Of a stretch of 19,607 nt of DNA, positions 1-7,113 are shown one piece after another (positions within the stretch are counted from its first letter, which is position 1; every line of letters begins with the position of its first letter). The notes beneath the pieces were generated by a model. That model was not told the origin of the DNA. It saw only the letters and a program-made list of their open reading frames with translations, and did no database searches. A program made the position numbers and the translations under genes. Source of the stretch: Erysipelotrichaceae bacterium. GTDB taxonomy: Bacteria; Bacillota_I; Bacilli_A; Erysipelotrichales; Erysipelotrichaceae. Location of the stretch: NCBI GenBank assembly GCA_900770275.1, contig CAAGJS010000268.1:1-19607 (forward strand), read 5' to 3'.

Positions 1-192
1 CCTTGCAATGAATGTGCCAAGTCCATCATTCAGTGCGGCATCAAGCGGATTGTCTATGAATCAGACAAGTATGCCGATACGGAAGCGATGAAGGCTTCGC
101 GACGCATGCTGGAGGCGGCAGGCATTGAACTGATCCGCATTCCCAACACCATCAAGCTCCACGTGGAAAAGGTGCCAAACACATCTCTGTAA
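1..192 (+). CDS. dCMP/cytidine deaminase family protein, C-terminal part
   Basis: This is the last 63 residues of a gene whose start lies before the window. The fragment opens with the zinc-binding PCNEC motif (PCxxC), followed by AKSIIQCGIKRIVY and a C-terminal strand ILRIPN-like segment, as in deoxycytidylate deaminases of the ComEB type. These enzymes deaminate dCMP to dUMP for thymidylate synthesis in the cytoplasm. The catalytic HAE motif would be upstream and cannot be checked, so a related deaminase of the same superfamily is possible. A good intrinsic terminator follows ten bases after the stop, so the gene ends its transcription unit and is unrelated to the sugar genes that follow. 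Confidence 0.8.
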   Translation, partial: PCNECAKSIIQCGIKRIVYESDKYADTEAMKASRRMLEAAGIELIRIPNTIKLHVEKVPNTSL

Positions 193-201
193 GCATTCAC
201 A

Positions 202-229
202 AACGTTCGCATCCGCGGGCGTTTTTTTT
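202..229 (+). terminator. Intrinsic terminator of the deaminase gene
   Basis: A nine-pair stem (202-210 with 215-223, two G-T wobble pairs) with a four-base loop is followed by an unbroken run of eight T at 222-229. Confidence 0.8.
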
Positions 230-244
230 CTCTTTTCTTGTACG

Positions 245-274
245 AAAAAACCGGAAGGACCTGCGTCCCTCCGG
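245..274 (-). terminator. Intrinsic terminator of the iolC-iolB unit
   Basis: On the minus strand, ten-base arms (274-265 and 260-251, one mismatch) enclose a four-base loop and are followed by six T (positions 250-245). It lies 17 bases after the iolB stop codon. Together with the plus-strand terminator it separates two convergent units. Confidence 0.8.
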
Positions 275-290
275 CATCGCAATCGCAGAA

Positions 291-1073
291 TCAGAACTTG
301 GCGTCGTGCATCCAGGTGAAGGCTTCATCCTCGCACCGATCGGTCTGCAGCCACGGGTTGCCGTCAATATGGCGGATCATCCAGCAGGTGTACATCTGAT
401 AGCCAGGGGCAGCGGACTGCGGGTGAAGGCGGCCGCCGGGGATGGCTGAGAAGCTGTTGTTCACGGACTTGAACACTTCATCGCCGACAAAGGATGCACC
501 GAAGCCTTCCGGGCGGTCAAACTTGAAGAAGTAGCACTCCGGCTGCGGGTGACGGTGGGGCAGATAGCCGGACCAGTTGCCGCGATCGTTGAGCACTTCG
601 CCCAGGACCATATTTGATTCCGGGCAGATGTCATGATCAAAGATCGTATTGACGCGGCGGTTTGCCGTATTGCCGTAAAGACCCTTGCAGGAATACTTCC
701 ACGGCGCATCGGCAGGCGTGTAGAGGCGGCTGGCAAACACACGCTCATTCTTCGTGCACTGCACCAGAATCTCGCAGTCGCTCAAAGCCATGACGCTGAC
801 CGGCGTATCTTTTGAAACATGCAGAGCGTAGGGACCGTCGGTGAAGACATCCTTTCGATGTGCATTCTCCGACTTTCCTTCCCACTGGTAGGTGATATCG
901 CCGCTCAGCAGAAGAACCGCCATCTCTTCCTCCGCCTTTTCGAAGGAGCGGATCTGATACTTCTTCATGGTATAGACACGGATGTCCATGTTCATGTGGG
1001 CATATTCACCCTCGTAGCTGACCAGTGGCATTTCGCCGTTTTCATCAAATTTTCCGTAGCCGAATACCTTCAT
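291..1073 (-). CDS. iolB: 5-deoxy-glucuronate isomerase (IolB family)
   Basis: A KduI/IolB-family bicupin isomerase of 260 residues. IolB converts 5-deoxy-D-glucuronate into 5-dehydro-2-deoxy-D-gluconate in inositol catabolism, in the cytoplasm. The metal site is visible: H173 and H175 in PHRHPQPE, E179, and H217 in GRLHPQS, followed by the family's GYQMYTCWMIRH segment. The loop between the HxH pair and the glutamate is very short; from memory, Bacillus-type IolB has a longer one. I place the start at ATG 1073: GGAGG lies seven bases upstream, whereas a TTG at 1079 would be only two bases from it. The gene follows iolC directly, with the iolC stop two bases before this ATG. KduI is an alternative within the superfamily, but pairing with an IolC-like kinase favours IolB. 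The exact substrate is not proven. Confidence 0.82.
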   Translation of the reverse strand: MKVFGYGKFDENGEMPLVSYEGEYAHMNMDIRVYTMKKYQIRSFEKAEEEMAVLLLSGDITYQWEGKSENAHRKDVFTDGPYALHVSKDTPVSVMALSDCEILVQCTKNERVFASRLYTPADAPWKYSCKGLYGNTANRRVNTIFDHDICPESNMVLGEVLNDRGNWSGYLPHRHPQPECYFFKFDRPEGFGASFVGDEVFKSVNNSFSAIPGGRLHPQSAAPGYQMYTCWMIRHIDGNPWLQTDRCEDEAFTWMHDAKF

Positions 1074-1075
1074 GT

Positions 1076-2116
1076 TCAATCCTCCATTCTGGCAACCTGT
1101 TCGCCATATTGTTTCTTTTCTTCGTCAATGAACTGCTGCACTTCTTCCGTCGTGGGAAGGGCGTCGGAGCAGTTGTTGGCGCGTACCATCATACTCGCTT
1201 CTGCAGAGCCGAATTCCAGACACTTCGTCATGTCCCAGCCCTGATAGATTCCATACAGGAAGCCGGACGCATATCCATCGCCTCCGCCGAATCCCTTGCG
1301 GGCATGGACAGGGAAGGGCTTGATCGAATACTTCTGTCCATCCGCCGTATAGGCCGTGGAACCCTGCATGCCGTGCTTGATCACGCATACCTTTGCATGG
1401 AACTTTTCCCAGTAGGCGGCGCTTTCTTCATCGCTCATACCAGGGCGGATCAGGCGCTCCGTGAGATCAAACTCTTCACGCGAACCCATGATGATCGATG
1501 CCTGACGGGCGGCCAGCGTATAGTAGATGCTGATTTCATCCGGATTCTTCCAGTTGTATTCCCGGTAGTCGATATCGAAGATGACAGGCGTATGAACCTT
1601 TTCGGCATACATCATTGCCTTCAGTGCCGCTTCCCGGCTTGGGGACTGAGCAAGCGCACAGCCCGAGATCAGCAGCGCCTTGCTTGAGGCAATGTAGGCT
1701 TCATCAATATCATCCACATCCAGGCTGAGATCTGCAGCCATGTTGCGGTACATGAGGATATGGCTTTCGGTGGCGGAACACATTTCCGTAAAGGTCAGAC
1801 CGAGCTTTTCACCGTGCTTTGCCCGCACGATGCGGCTTGTGTCAATGCCGTGATCCGCAAAATATTCCGTCACGAAGTCGCCGAACTGATCGTCGCTGAC
1901 CATGCCGATGAAGCCGATCTTCATGCCGTGCTTCCGCGTACCAAGGGCAACGTTTGCCGGAGAACCGCCGACATACATTTCAAAATTGTGTACCTTCTTC
2001 AGGGGCTTGAAGTCTTCCTTGACCTGATCGTTCCAGGCGGGGTTGAAGTCAATGGCAATGCGCCCGAGTAGAATGAGATCCAATGGCCGGCTTTGATCCA
2101 GATGAATGTATTCCAT
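1076..2116 (-). CDS. iolC: 5-dehydro-2-deoxygluconokinase (IolC-like PfkB kinase)
   Basis: A PfkB/ribokinase-family sugar kinase of 346 residues. The family signature GGSPANVALG (residues 50-59) binds the sugar, and the C-terminal FGGGDGYASG motif supplies the anion hole and the catalytic base, Asp280. The DFNPAWND and DIDYREYNW segments resemble IolC, which phosphorylates 5-dehydro-2-deoxygluconate at O6. Translation starts at ATG 2116 with a purine-rich GGAAGAAGGA site upstream. The stop is two bases before the iolB start, so the pair is translated as one message. Divergent transcription from the racemase-like gene across 2117-2228 suggests shared control by the DeoR-type regulator encoded next door. 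A kinase for a different keto-deoxy sugar acid remains possible, because no other upper inositol gene is present. Confidence 0.8.
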   Translation of the reverse strand: MEYIHLDQSRPLDLILLGRIAIDFNPAWNDQVKEDFKPLKKVHNFEMYVGGSPANVALGTRKHGMKIGFIGMVSDDQFGDFVTEYFADHGIDTSRIVRAKHGEKLGLTFTEMCSATESHILMYRNMAADLSLDVDDIDEAYIASSKALLISGCALAQSPSREAALKAMMYAEKVHTPVIFDIDYREYNWKNPDEISIYYTLAARQASIIMGSREEFDLTERLIRPGMSDEESAAYWEKFHAKVCVIKHGMQGSTAYTADGQKYSIKPFPVHARKGFGGGDGYASGFLYGIYQGWDMTKCLEFGSAEASMMVRANNCSDALPTTEEVQQFIDEEKKQYGEQVARMED

Positions 2117-2228
2117 ATCTGTCCTTCTTCCTTGTTCCTCTTGATAGTAACATCAATTTATCAAAAGATGATCATAAAGTGATAAAAATATGATACATTG
2201 ATCGTGAAAATGGACAGGAGAAATAATC
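2117..2228. promoter_or_regulatory. Divergent control region with a phased array of TGAT/ATCA boxes
   Basis: This 112-bp gap between iolC (minus) and the racemase-like gene (plus) is AT-rich. It carries TGAT or its complement ATCA at 2142, 2152, 2160, 2169 (within TGATCA), 2180, 2191 and 2199, mostly 8 to 11 bases apart. TTTATCA at 2157-2163 and TGATAAA at 2180-2186 form a wider inverted repeat, and TTGAT/ATCAA at 2141-2145/2152-2156 a tight one. TATGAT at 2189-2194 is a possible -10 for the rightward unit, but no good -35 precedes it. An AGGAG site lies at 2216-2220. Such an array would suit a DeoR-type repressor, and one is encoded at 2928. Binding by that protein is inferred. Confidence 0.6.
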
Positions 2229-2900
2229 ATGACAAAAATCTATGCAGTTCATACCAGCAACGTTTCCTATAACGATCTGAAGGCTCTGTTTCATGAATAT
2301 GCTCCGGATGTGGAGTACTACAGCATCGTCGATGATTCTCTGATCGAAGAGGTCAAGACCGTCGGCCATATCACGCCGGGCATCATTTCCCGGATGAGTG
2401 CCTATTTCAAGATTGCCGAGGACTGCGGCGCCGACCTGATCTTCAATCAGTGCAGCTCCGTCGGTGATGCGGCCGACATTGCGGCCAAAGGCGTCGATAT
2501 CCCGGTTGTGCGCATTGATGAGGCAATGGATGAAACGGCAGCCAGGATCGGTCATCGTATCGCCCTGATTGCGACGGTTGCTTCGACGGTCGATCCTTCG
2601 ACGCGCCTGCTGAAGCGCAAGATTGCGGAAGCCAGCAGTGATGCGAGTGTAGATTCGATTCTTGTGGACGGAGCAATGGACATGGTCATGGCGGGAAAGG
2701 TTGAGGAACATAACCGCCTCGTCAAGCAGGCAATTGATCAGGCAGCTTTGGATCATGACTGCATCGTACTTGCCCAGGGCTCGATGACGGCGATTCTTCC
2801 ATATCTTGGCGATGTGAAGGTTCCGGTACTGACATCCCCGGAGCTTGGTGTAAAGAAGGCGGTCAGCGTATTGAGAGCATCGCTTGCAATGGAGAAGTGA
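2229..2900 (+). CDS. Asp/Glu/hydantoin racemase superfamily protein, one-cysteine variant
   Basis: A protein of 223 residues with the aspartate/glutamate racemase fold. The first half carries the expected cysteine, Cys75, in NQCSSVGD, after GADLIF. In the second half, where two-base racemases carry a second cysteine, the equivalent segment reads VLAQGSM (residues 180-186) with no cysteine; Cys178 lies earlier, at the start of the strand. A normal two-cysteine racemization is therefore doubtful. Relatives with one cysteine include arylmalonate decarboxylase-like enzymes. The gene has an AGGAG site eight bases before its ATG. It is divergent from iolC and precedes the DeoR regulator by 27 bases, so it probably belongs to the same sugar-acid module. 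Its substrate cannot be told from the sequence. Confidence 0.75.
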   Translation: MTKIYAVHTSNVSYNDLKALFHEYAPDVEYYSIVDDSLIEEVKTVGHITPGIISRMSAYFKIAEDCGADLIFNQCSSVGDAADIAAKGVDIPVVRIDEAMDETAARIGHRIALIATVASTVDPSTRLLKRKIAEASSDASVDSILVDGAMDMVMAGKVEEHNRLVKQAIDQAALDHDCIVLAQGSMTAILPYLGDVKVPVLTSPELGVKKAVSVLRASLAMEK

Positions 2901-2927
2901 CCAGACAGATCGGATATAATCAATCAA

Positions 2928-3692
2928 ATGAAGTACGAACGGATCAGTTCTGTTGAACAGTATATTGAGGAACACGGCAGTGCGTCGCTCGAAGATCTGA
3001 GCAGCCATTTTAACGTCAGCGTGCAGACGATGCGCCGTGACGTCGCATCCCTTTGCGCACAGGGCGTGATTGAAAAGGTATATGGCGGCGTTGTGTGGAA
3101 GGGCTCGGCTGTCCAGTTTACGGTTCCTGCCGCGATTAAGCGGGATCAGGAGTGCGCGGAGGAAAAAAGGGCCATTGCCGCCCTGGCTGCCGAACAGGTG
3201 GAGGACGGTCAGGTCATTTTTCTCGATTCGGGAACGACCGTCTGCCGCATGGTTCCGTTTTTGAGCACACGGAAAAATCTCACAGTCGTAACCCATTCAT
3301 TGCTGGTGCTTGATCAGCTGCGGGCAGTGCCGATGATCCGTACGATTGTGCTGGGCGGTGAGCTGGATCACAGTGCCAACTGCATGATCCCGGATACGGT
3401 GAACTACCAGTTTGATCAGGCCTTTGTGGCAACCGTCGGCATCGATGTGGAGGGCTGCACCAATACCAATCTTTCGGAGGCCAGAATCAAAAGCTATGTT
3501 CTTGGCCACAGTCAGCGGGGCTGGATTCTGGCGGATCATCGCAAGTATGTTTCCCGCGGCTGCCGCCGCTTTGCCTGCTGGAAGGATATTTCAGGCGTCA
3601 TTACGGACGGAGCGGGCGCCGATTGGCTGGATCGGCTTTCAAAAGAGCAGAATCTGAAGATCCTGCGTGCGGATATGAGGAAATCCATATGA
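2928..3692 (+). CDS. DeoR/GlpR-family transcriptional regulator
   Basis: A repressor-type regulator of 254 residues. The N-terminal winged helix-turn-helix (about residues 5-56) contains SLEDLSSHFNVSVQTMRRD and the wing segment GVIEKVYGG. The C-terminal sugar-phosphate sensor domain shows the family's DSGTT (about residue 100), a VTHS-type segment, the GGEL motif and the DHRKY motif near the end. Members sense phosphorylated intermediates; IolR of Bacillus belongs to this family. Placement between the iolC/racemase control region and the PTS regulator suggests it controls iolC-iolB and its own unit through the TGAT boxes. No Shine-Dalgarno site is visible, but TATAAT at 2915-2920 lies where transcription would start at or next to the ATG. 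The last four bases overlap the next gene (ATGA). Confidence 0.88.
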   Translation: MKYERISSVEQYIEEHGSASLEDLSSHFNVSVQTMRRDVASLCAQGVIEKVYGGVVWKGSAVQFTVPAAIKRDQECAEEKRAIAALAAEQVEDGQVIFLDSGTTVCRMVPFLSTRKNLTVVTHSLLVLDQLRAVPMIRTIVLGGELDHSANCMIPDTVNYQFDQAFVATVGIDVEGCTNTNLSEARIKSYVLGHSQRGWILADHRKYVSRGCRRFACWKDISGVITDGAGADWLDRLSKEQNLKILRADMRKSI

Positions 3693-4324
3693 ATAATCTG
3701 ACACTTCTTCTGCTTTTCATTCTTCTGTTTATTTTGATCGGGTGGGCGTTTCAGGCTGCCCGCATGTATCCGGAATATAAAAATTCTCCGCTGGGCGAAC
3801 TGTTCGGCGGTTTCATCGGCTACTTCTGGCACGCTACCATCCGTCAGGACGCAAGTCAAAGCTTTACGTTGCGCCGCGAGATCGGTACCAGCCGCCTGCT
3901 GTATTCAAAGGTGGATGACAAGGGGCATACGGTGGCGAGAATTGTTACCGTGTTCTACAGCCGCGGCATCATGGTCATTGCCTATCTGATTACGGAAGGA
4001 ACCTTCCGCGGCAAGGCCAAGGATGCGGACTGGATCGTCACCCGTCAGGAAAAGAAGGAGACTGTCAGCCGGCGCATTACCAATCCGACGCCGTATATCG
4101 AAACCTATCTTCTGCGTCTTGCCCGTACCTATCCGGATGTGCATCTGGAGACGCGCCTGTGCTTTCCGGATCAGGCCGACGTTTCGCAGCTGAAAAGCGA
4201 CATCCGGTGCATCCACGCTGCGGATGTTTTGAATGAGCTGAAAAATGTCACCGGTGCGACCATGAGTGATCAGCAGATTCTTGACTGTGTGGCCAGGACA
4301 GTGGAAGGCACCTCGAAGAAATGA
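3689..4324 (+). CDS. Membrane-anchored NERD-like domain protein, nuclease residues apparently lost
   Basis: A protein of 211 residues. Residues 4-20 are a strongly hydrophobic stretch (LTLLLLFILLFILIGWA), so it is probably anchored in the membrane with the rest in the cytoplasm. The core at about 80-140 resembles a NERD (nuclease-related) domain: RIVTVFYSRGIMVI, then EGTFRGKAKDADW and NPTPYIETYLLRL, matching the usual hydrophobic strand, GxxxG-W and NP-x-Q blocks. The expected Asp and Glu-x-Lys catalytic residues appear as Ala83, Ala98 and Leu100, so nuclease activity is unlikely. I chose ATG 3689, eight bases after GAGG and overlapping the DeoR stop as ATGA. The stop overlaps the next gene's ATG in the same way. 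The function is unknown; tight coupling to two regulators hints at a linked role. The NERD assignment is by eye. Confidence 0.55.
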   Translation: MNNLTLLLLFILLFILIGWAFQAARMYPEYKNSPLGELFGGFIGYFWHATIRQDASQSFTLRREIGTSRLLYSKVDDKGHTVARIVTVFYSRGIMVIAYLITEGTFRGKAKDADWIVTRQEKKETVSRRITNPTPYIETYLLRLARTYPDVHLETRLCFPDQADVSQLKSDIRCIHAADVLNELKNVTGATMSDQQILDCVARTVEGTSKK

Positions 4325-6285
4325 ACCAGAAAAAGGAAACACAGGAGGCAATGGCAATCATTCAGCAGCTGCTGGATGGAAAGGCGATGGCGGCGCAGCA
4401 GATTGCGGCGAATGTCGGCATTTCCGAGAAGACGGTACGCAAGCGGATTGCCACTGCAAATGAAATACTCGGACAGCAGAATCTCGGCCATTTGACGGCA
4501 CGACCGCGCAAGGGCGTTGTGCTGGAATGCGTTCCGGGGCAGAAGGAACAACTGCTGGCTCTGTTTGCACGTCAGGATACGCCGCAGGCGGTGCTGGACC
4601 AGGAACGCCTGAAGCCGGCGCTGCGCATGATTCTGCGCGCTGTCTTTTCGGATCCGGTAACCGTCAACCAGGTTGCGGATGCTCTGTATCTTTCGGCTCC
4701 GACGGCAGCCAAGCTGATCCGTGAATGCGGACAGTGGCTGTCCTCCAGCGGCATGCAGCTGCAGATGGTGCGCAACCGGGGCATTACGCTGGCGGGCAGT
4801 GAGTCCTCTTACCGCCAGGCGGTCACTGCCTATCTTCTGATGATGGTGCAGCCGCAGGATGCGCAGAGCGAACTATCGTATCTGTTTCCGCATCTTGATG
4901 TGGCATTGATTCAGGACTGCCTCGTGAAGGTGGAGAAGGAGTGGAATTTCAGCTTTACGGACTCTTCGTTCGTTGAAATTCTGACCTGCGTATGCATTGC
5001 ATCCTACGAAAACATGCAGAACCAGTATCTTCTGAAGCTGAACTATGATGGCGAAGCACTGGAGCAGTATAACGAATACAATTTTGCCGCAACCGTCTAT
5101 TCGACAGTCAATGAACGGATCGGACTGGAGAATCGAAGGGAAGAGGTGCAGTATCTGACAATTCAGATTCTGTGTTCCCGAGTCATTTCAGCGGGCGACA
5201 CGGAAACGCCGGAAGAAATGGTTCAGGAGTATGGCGAAAAGCTGAGCAGCTTTGTCAAAAAGGCGATTCTCGTTGTATCGCAGGTGCTGAACATTGATCT
5301 GACGAAGGATCAGGATCTGTATTCGGGCCTGTTGAATCATATCCGGGCACTGATGTTCCGGGTCAAATACGGACAGCCGCTGGAGTCGACCGTCAATGCC
5401 TATGTACGCAAGGAGTTCATTATGACTCTGCGCGTGACGTGGCTGATTTCGACGCTGTTTGAGGAGTACTTCTACTTTTCAATCAACGATGATGAGCTGA
5501 GCTACATTGCCCTTTACATCCAGAGTGCGATTGACTCTGTTTCCCGTCCTGTCCATGCGCTGCTGGTCATGGGGCAGAACCGCAGTGTCATGCGTCTTGC
5601 GCATGAGCGGATCATGCGCTGGAGCCGTGATATTTCCCGCCTGGAGGATGTGACGGCACATGAGTTCCGCTCGCATGCATGGCCAGACGTGGACCTGATT
5701 CTGACGACCGTTCCGCTGGAAGGGGACGATCCCAGAGTTCTTTTGATCAAGGAGACGATCGGGGAAGATGATATGGAAGCGATCCATTCCCGGATCAATG
5801 ATCTGCGGATGGAACGTGAGATGAAGAAGCAGTTTCACTTTGACCCGGTTTGCCATCAGCTGTTTGAACCTGATCTTCTGATGACAAGAGTTCACTACGA
5901 TTCGAAGGAAGATCTTCTGCGGGATATGTGTCTGAGGCTGAAGAAAAAAGGCTATGCGAGCAGCCGCTATCTGCAGAGTGTGATGAAGCGGGAAGCGGCC
6001 GCCACGACGTCGATCGGTCAGGGCGTTGCGATTCCCCATGGCAATATGCGCTACACCAACGAGTCGAAGATAGTGATTGCGACGCTGGATACGCCGATTG
6101 ACTGGGGCAATGAGAAGGTTGATACGGTGTTTCTTCTGAATATCCGGATGAACAATGAAGTGGAACTGAAAAAATGGCAGGCTTTTTACCGGCAGTTCCT
6201 CCGTCTGACCGGTTCCAAGGAGCTTGTCAGTAAAATAAACCAGTTTACGAATCCGGTCGATCTGTATTATTATTTGATTCAGTAA
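4321..6285 (+). CDS. MtlR-type PRD transcriptional activator with EIIB-like and EIIA domains
   Basis: A 654-residue regulator with the layout of MtlR. In order: helix-turn-helix (about 8-60), Mga-type helix-turn-helix (about 90-160), PRD1 (about 185-290), PRD2 (about 300-405), an EIIB-like domain (about 410-500) and a fructose/mannitol-type EIIA domain (about 510-654). In MtlR proteins HPr and PTS enzymes phosphorylate PRD histidines, an EIIB cysteine and an EIIA histidine to set activity. Here only His340 (LLNHIRALMFR) and the EIIA His573 (AIPHGN) are retained. The other expected sites read about Ser228, Gln282, Tyr399 and Met417. The ATG overlaps the preceding stop (ATGA). The EIIA gene follows after 61 bases and the EIIB-EIIC operon after that, so its target is probably the promoter before EIIB. 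Confidence 0.85.
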   Translation: MNQKKETQEAMAIIQQLLDGKAMAAQQIAANVGISEKTVRKRIATANEILGQQNLGHLTARPRKGVVLECVPGQKEQLLALFARQDTPQAVLDQERLKPALRMILRAVFSDPVTVNQVADALYLSAPTAAKLIRECGQWLSSSGMQLQMVRNRGITLAGSESSYRQAVTAYLLMMVQPQDAQSELSYLFPHLDVALIQDCLVKVEKEWNFSFTDSSFVEILTCVCIASYENMQNQYLLKLNYDGEALEQYNEYNFAATVYSTVNERIGLENRREEVQYLTIQILCSRVISAGDTETPEEMVQEYGEKLSSFVKKAILVVSQVLNIDLTKDQDLYSGLLNHIRALMFRVKYGQPLESTVNAYVRKEFIMTLRVTWLISTLFEEYFYFSINDDELSYIALYIQSAIDSVSRPVHALLVMGQNRSVMRLAHERIMRWSRDISRLEDVTAHEFRSHAWPDVDLILTTVPLEGDDPRVLLIKETIGEDDMEAIHSRINDLRMEREMKKQFHFDPVCHQLFEPDLLMTRVHYDSKEDLLRDMCLRLKKKGYASSRYLQSVMKREAAATTSIGQGVAIPHGNMRYTNESKIVIATLDTPIDWGNEKVDTVFLLNIRMNNEVELKKWQAFYRQFLRLTGSKELVSKINQFTNPVDLYYYLIQ

Positions 6286-6346
6286 CACAACATATTCAAT
6301 GAACCTTTTTCGAGAACTGCGCTGACTGGAAGAGAAAGGGCGGATT

Positions 6347-6880
6347 ATGGATCTGAGTGAAATTCTGAATCCTGCGATTGTAGATCTGCAGGTGGAAGGT
6401 ACGACGAAGCGCGAGGTGCTTGAGAATCTGAGCGGGCGCCTTCTGGCCAATGGCTACATTGGCGATGTGAAACAGTTTGTAGATGATATTTTTGTGCGGG
6501 AGGCGGAAGGCCCGACCGGCATGGGTTCGCAGCTTTCGATTCCTCACGGAAAATCGAAGACAGTGAAGAAAATCGGCATTGCAATCGGCCGTACGGTCAA
6601 TCCGATCCGCTGGGAAAGCTCGATTGAGGATGGCGGCTGGCAGGATACGCGGCTGATCTTTCTGTTCTGTGTCAGTGCGGATTCTTCCTTTGCAGAAAAC
6701 CACATGAAGCTGCTGAGCCAGCTGGCTGGCAAGCTTGGCAACGATGCGCGCGTCAAGGCGCTGCAGAAGGCGCAGACGGCGGATGAAATCATTCATCTGA
6801 TCCTGTGCGGGGATGAGGAACTGGAAGGTTCGGCGACTGATGAGTCCGAAAAGATCGTTGACCTGGACATCAAGTTCTGA
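6347..6880 (+). CDS. PTS fructose/mannitol-type EIIA component
   Basis: A free-standing EIIA domain protein of 177 residues. The phosphorylated histidine is His67 in QLSIPHGKS, after the family's GMGSQ. It accepts phosphate from HPr and hands it to EIIB (7114-7428). The domain ends near residue 150; the acidic tail (residues 155-177) is extra. It is preceded by AGAAAGGG seven or eight bases before ATG 6347 and separated from the activator gene by only 61 bases. A strong terminator at 6921-6952 and a new control region follow, so EIIA is transcribed with the regulators, separately from EIIB and EIIC. Which sugar the complete permease carries is not visible. Confidence 0.88.
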   Translation: MDLSEILNPAIVDLQVEGTTKREVLENLSGRLLANGYIGDVKQFVDDIFVREAEGPTGMGSQLSIPHGKSKTVKKIGIAIGRTVNPIRWESSIEDGGWQDTRLIFLFCVSADSSFAENHMKLLSQLAGKLGNDARVKALQKAQTADEIIHLILCGDEELEGSATDESEKIVDLDIKF

Positions 6881-6920
6881 GTAAAAAAGTAAGTCAAGTA
6901 TAATAAACGGTAAAAAACGA

Positions 6921-6952
6921 AAAGGATGCGCTTACATCGGCGCGTCCTTTTT
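6921..6952 (+). terminator. Intrinsic terminator after the EIIA gene
   Basis: An eleven-pair stem (6921-6931 with 6940-6950, one G-T pair) with an eight-base loop runs into five T (6948-6952). A TATAAT at 6899-6904 lies just before it but has no convincing -35, so I do not call a promoter there. Confidence 0.8.
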
Positions 6953-7113
6953 CTGCGATAGTAATACGGTTTACCTTTTTGTTTACTAACCGGTTAACTT
7001 AAATAAATAAAAAAATACCGTTTATCCGGTACGCAAAATTCTTATTCAATGATTTGTGAACGATATATTTTAGGTAACAGCGCAGTAAACGGTTTCAAAG
7101 AAAGGAGTTCATC
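6953..7113 (+). promoter_or_regulatory. Control region of the EIIB-EIIC operon with multiple LacI-type operator-like sites
   Basis: The region contains several near-matches to a 14-base palindrome with consensus GTAAACCGGTTTAC, taken from this window. The clearest is 6961-6974 (GTAATACGGTTTAC, 12 of 14). Another is 6985-6998, around the perfect palindrome TAACCGGTTA at 6987-6996. Close to the gene, 7085-7097 is a 13-base variant (GTAAACGGTTTCA). Weaker copies lie near 7014-7032 and at 6903-6913. A likely -10 is TATATT at 7064-7069 with only a poor -35, as expected where an activator is needed. The site at 7085 would then sit just after the start of transcription. AAAGGAG at 7101-7107 is the ribosome site. 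The MtlR-type activator and the LacI-type regulator at 15299 are the candidate binders. Confidence 0.6.

Noticed and set aside
291..1073. KduI (5-keto-4-deoxyuronate isomerase) as identity of the first cupin gene
   Set aside because: Family relationship is real, but the adjacent IolC-like kinase favours IolB. It stays a secondary possibility.
2172..3296. Minus-strand open frame of 374 codons across the racemase-like and DeoR genes
   Set aside because: It runs antisense through two genes with clear family motifs and through the stop between them.
6899..6952. TATAAT followed by a hairpin, resembling an attenuator controlled by an antiterminator
   Set aside because: No good -35 is present, and the adjacent regulator has DNA-binding domains like MtlR, not the RNA-binding domain of BglG-type antiterminators. 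The hairpin is simply the terminator of the EIIA gene.
6961..7097. CcpA catabolite-control (cre) sites
   Set aside because: The palindromes lack the TGNAAGCG-type cre core and match the GTAAACCGGTTTAC consensus shared with the eda and lacI promoters.
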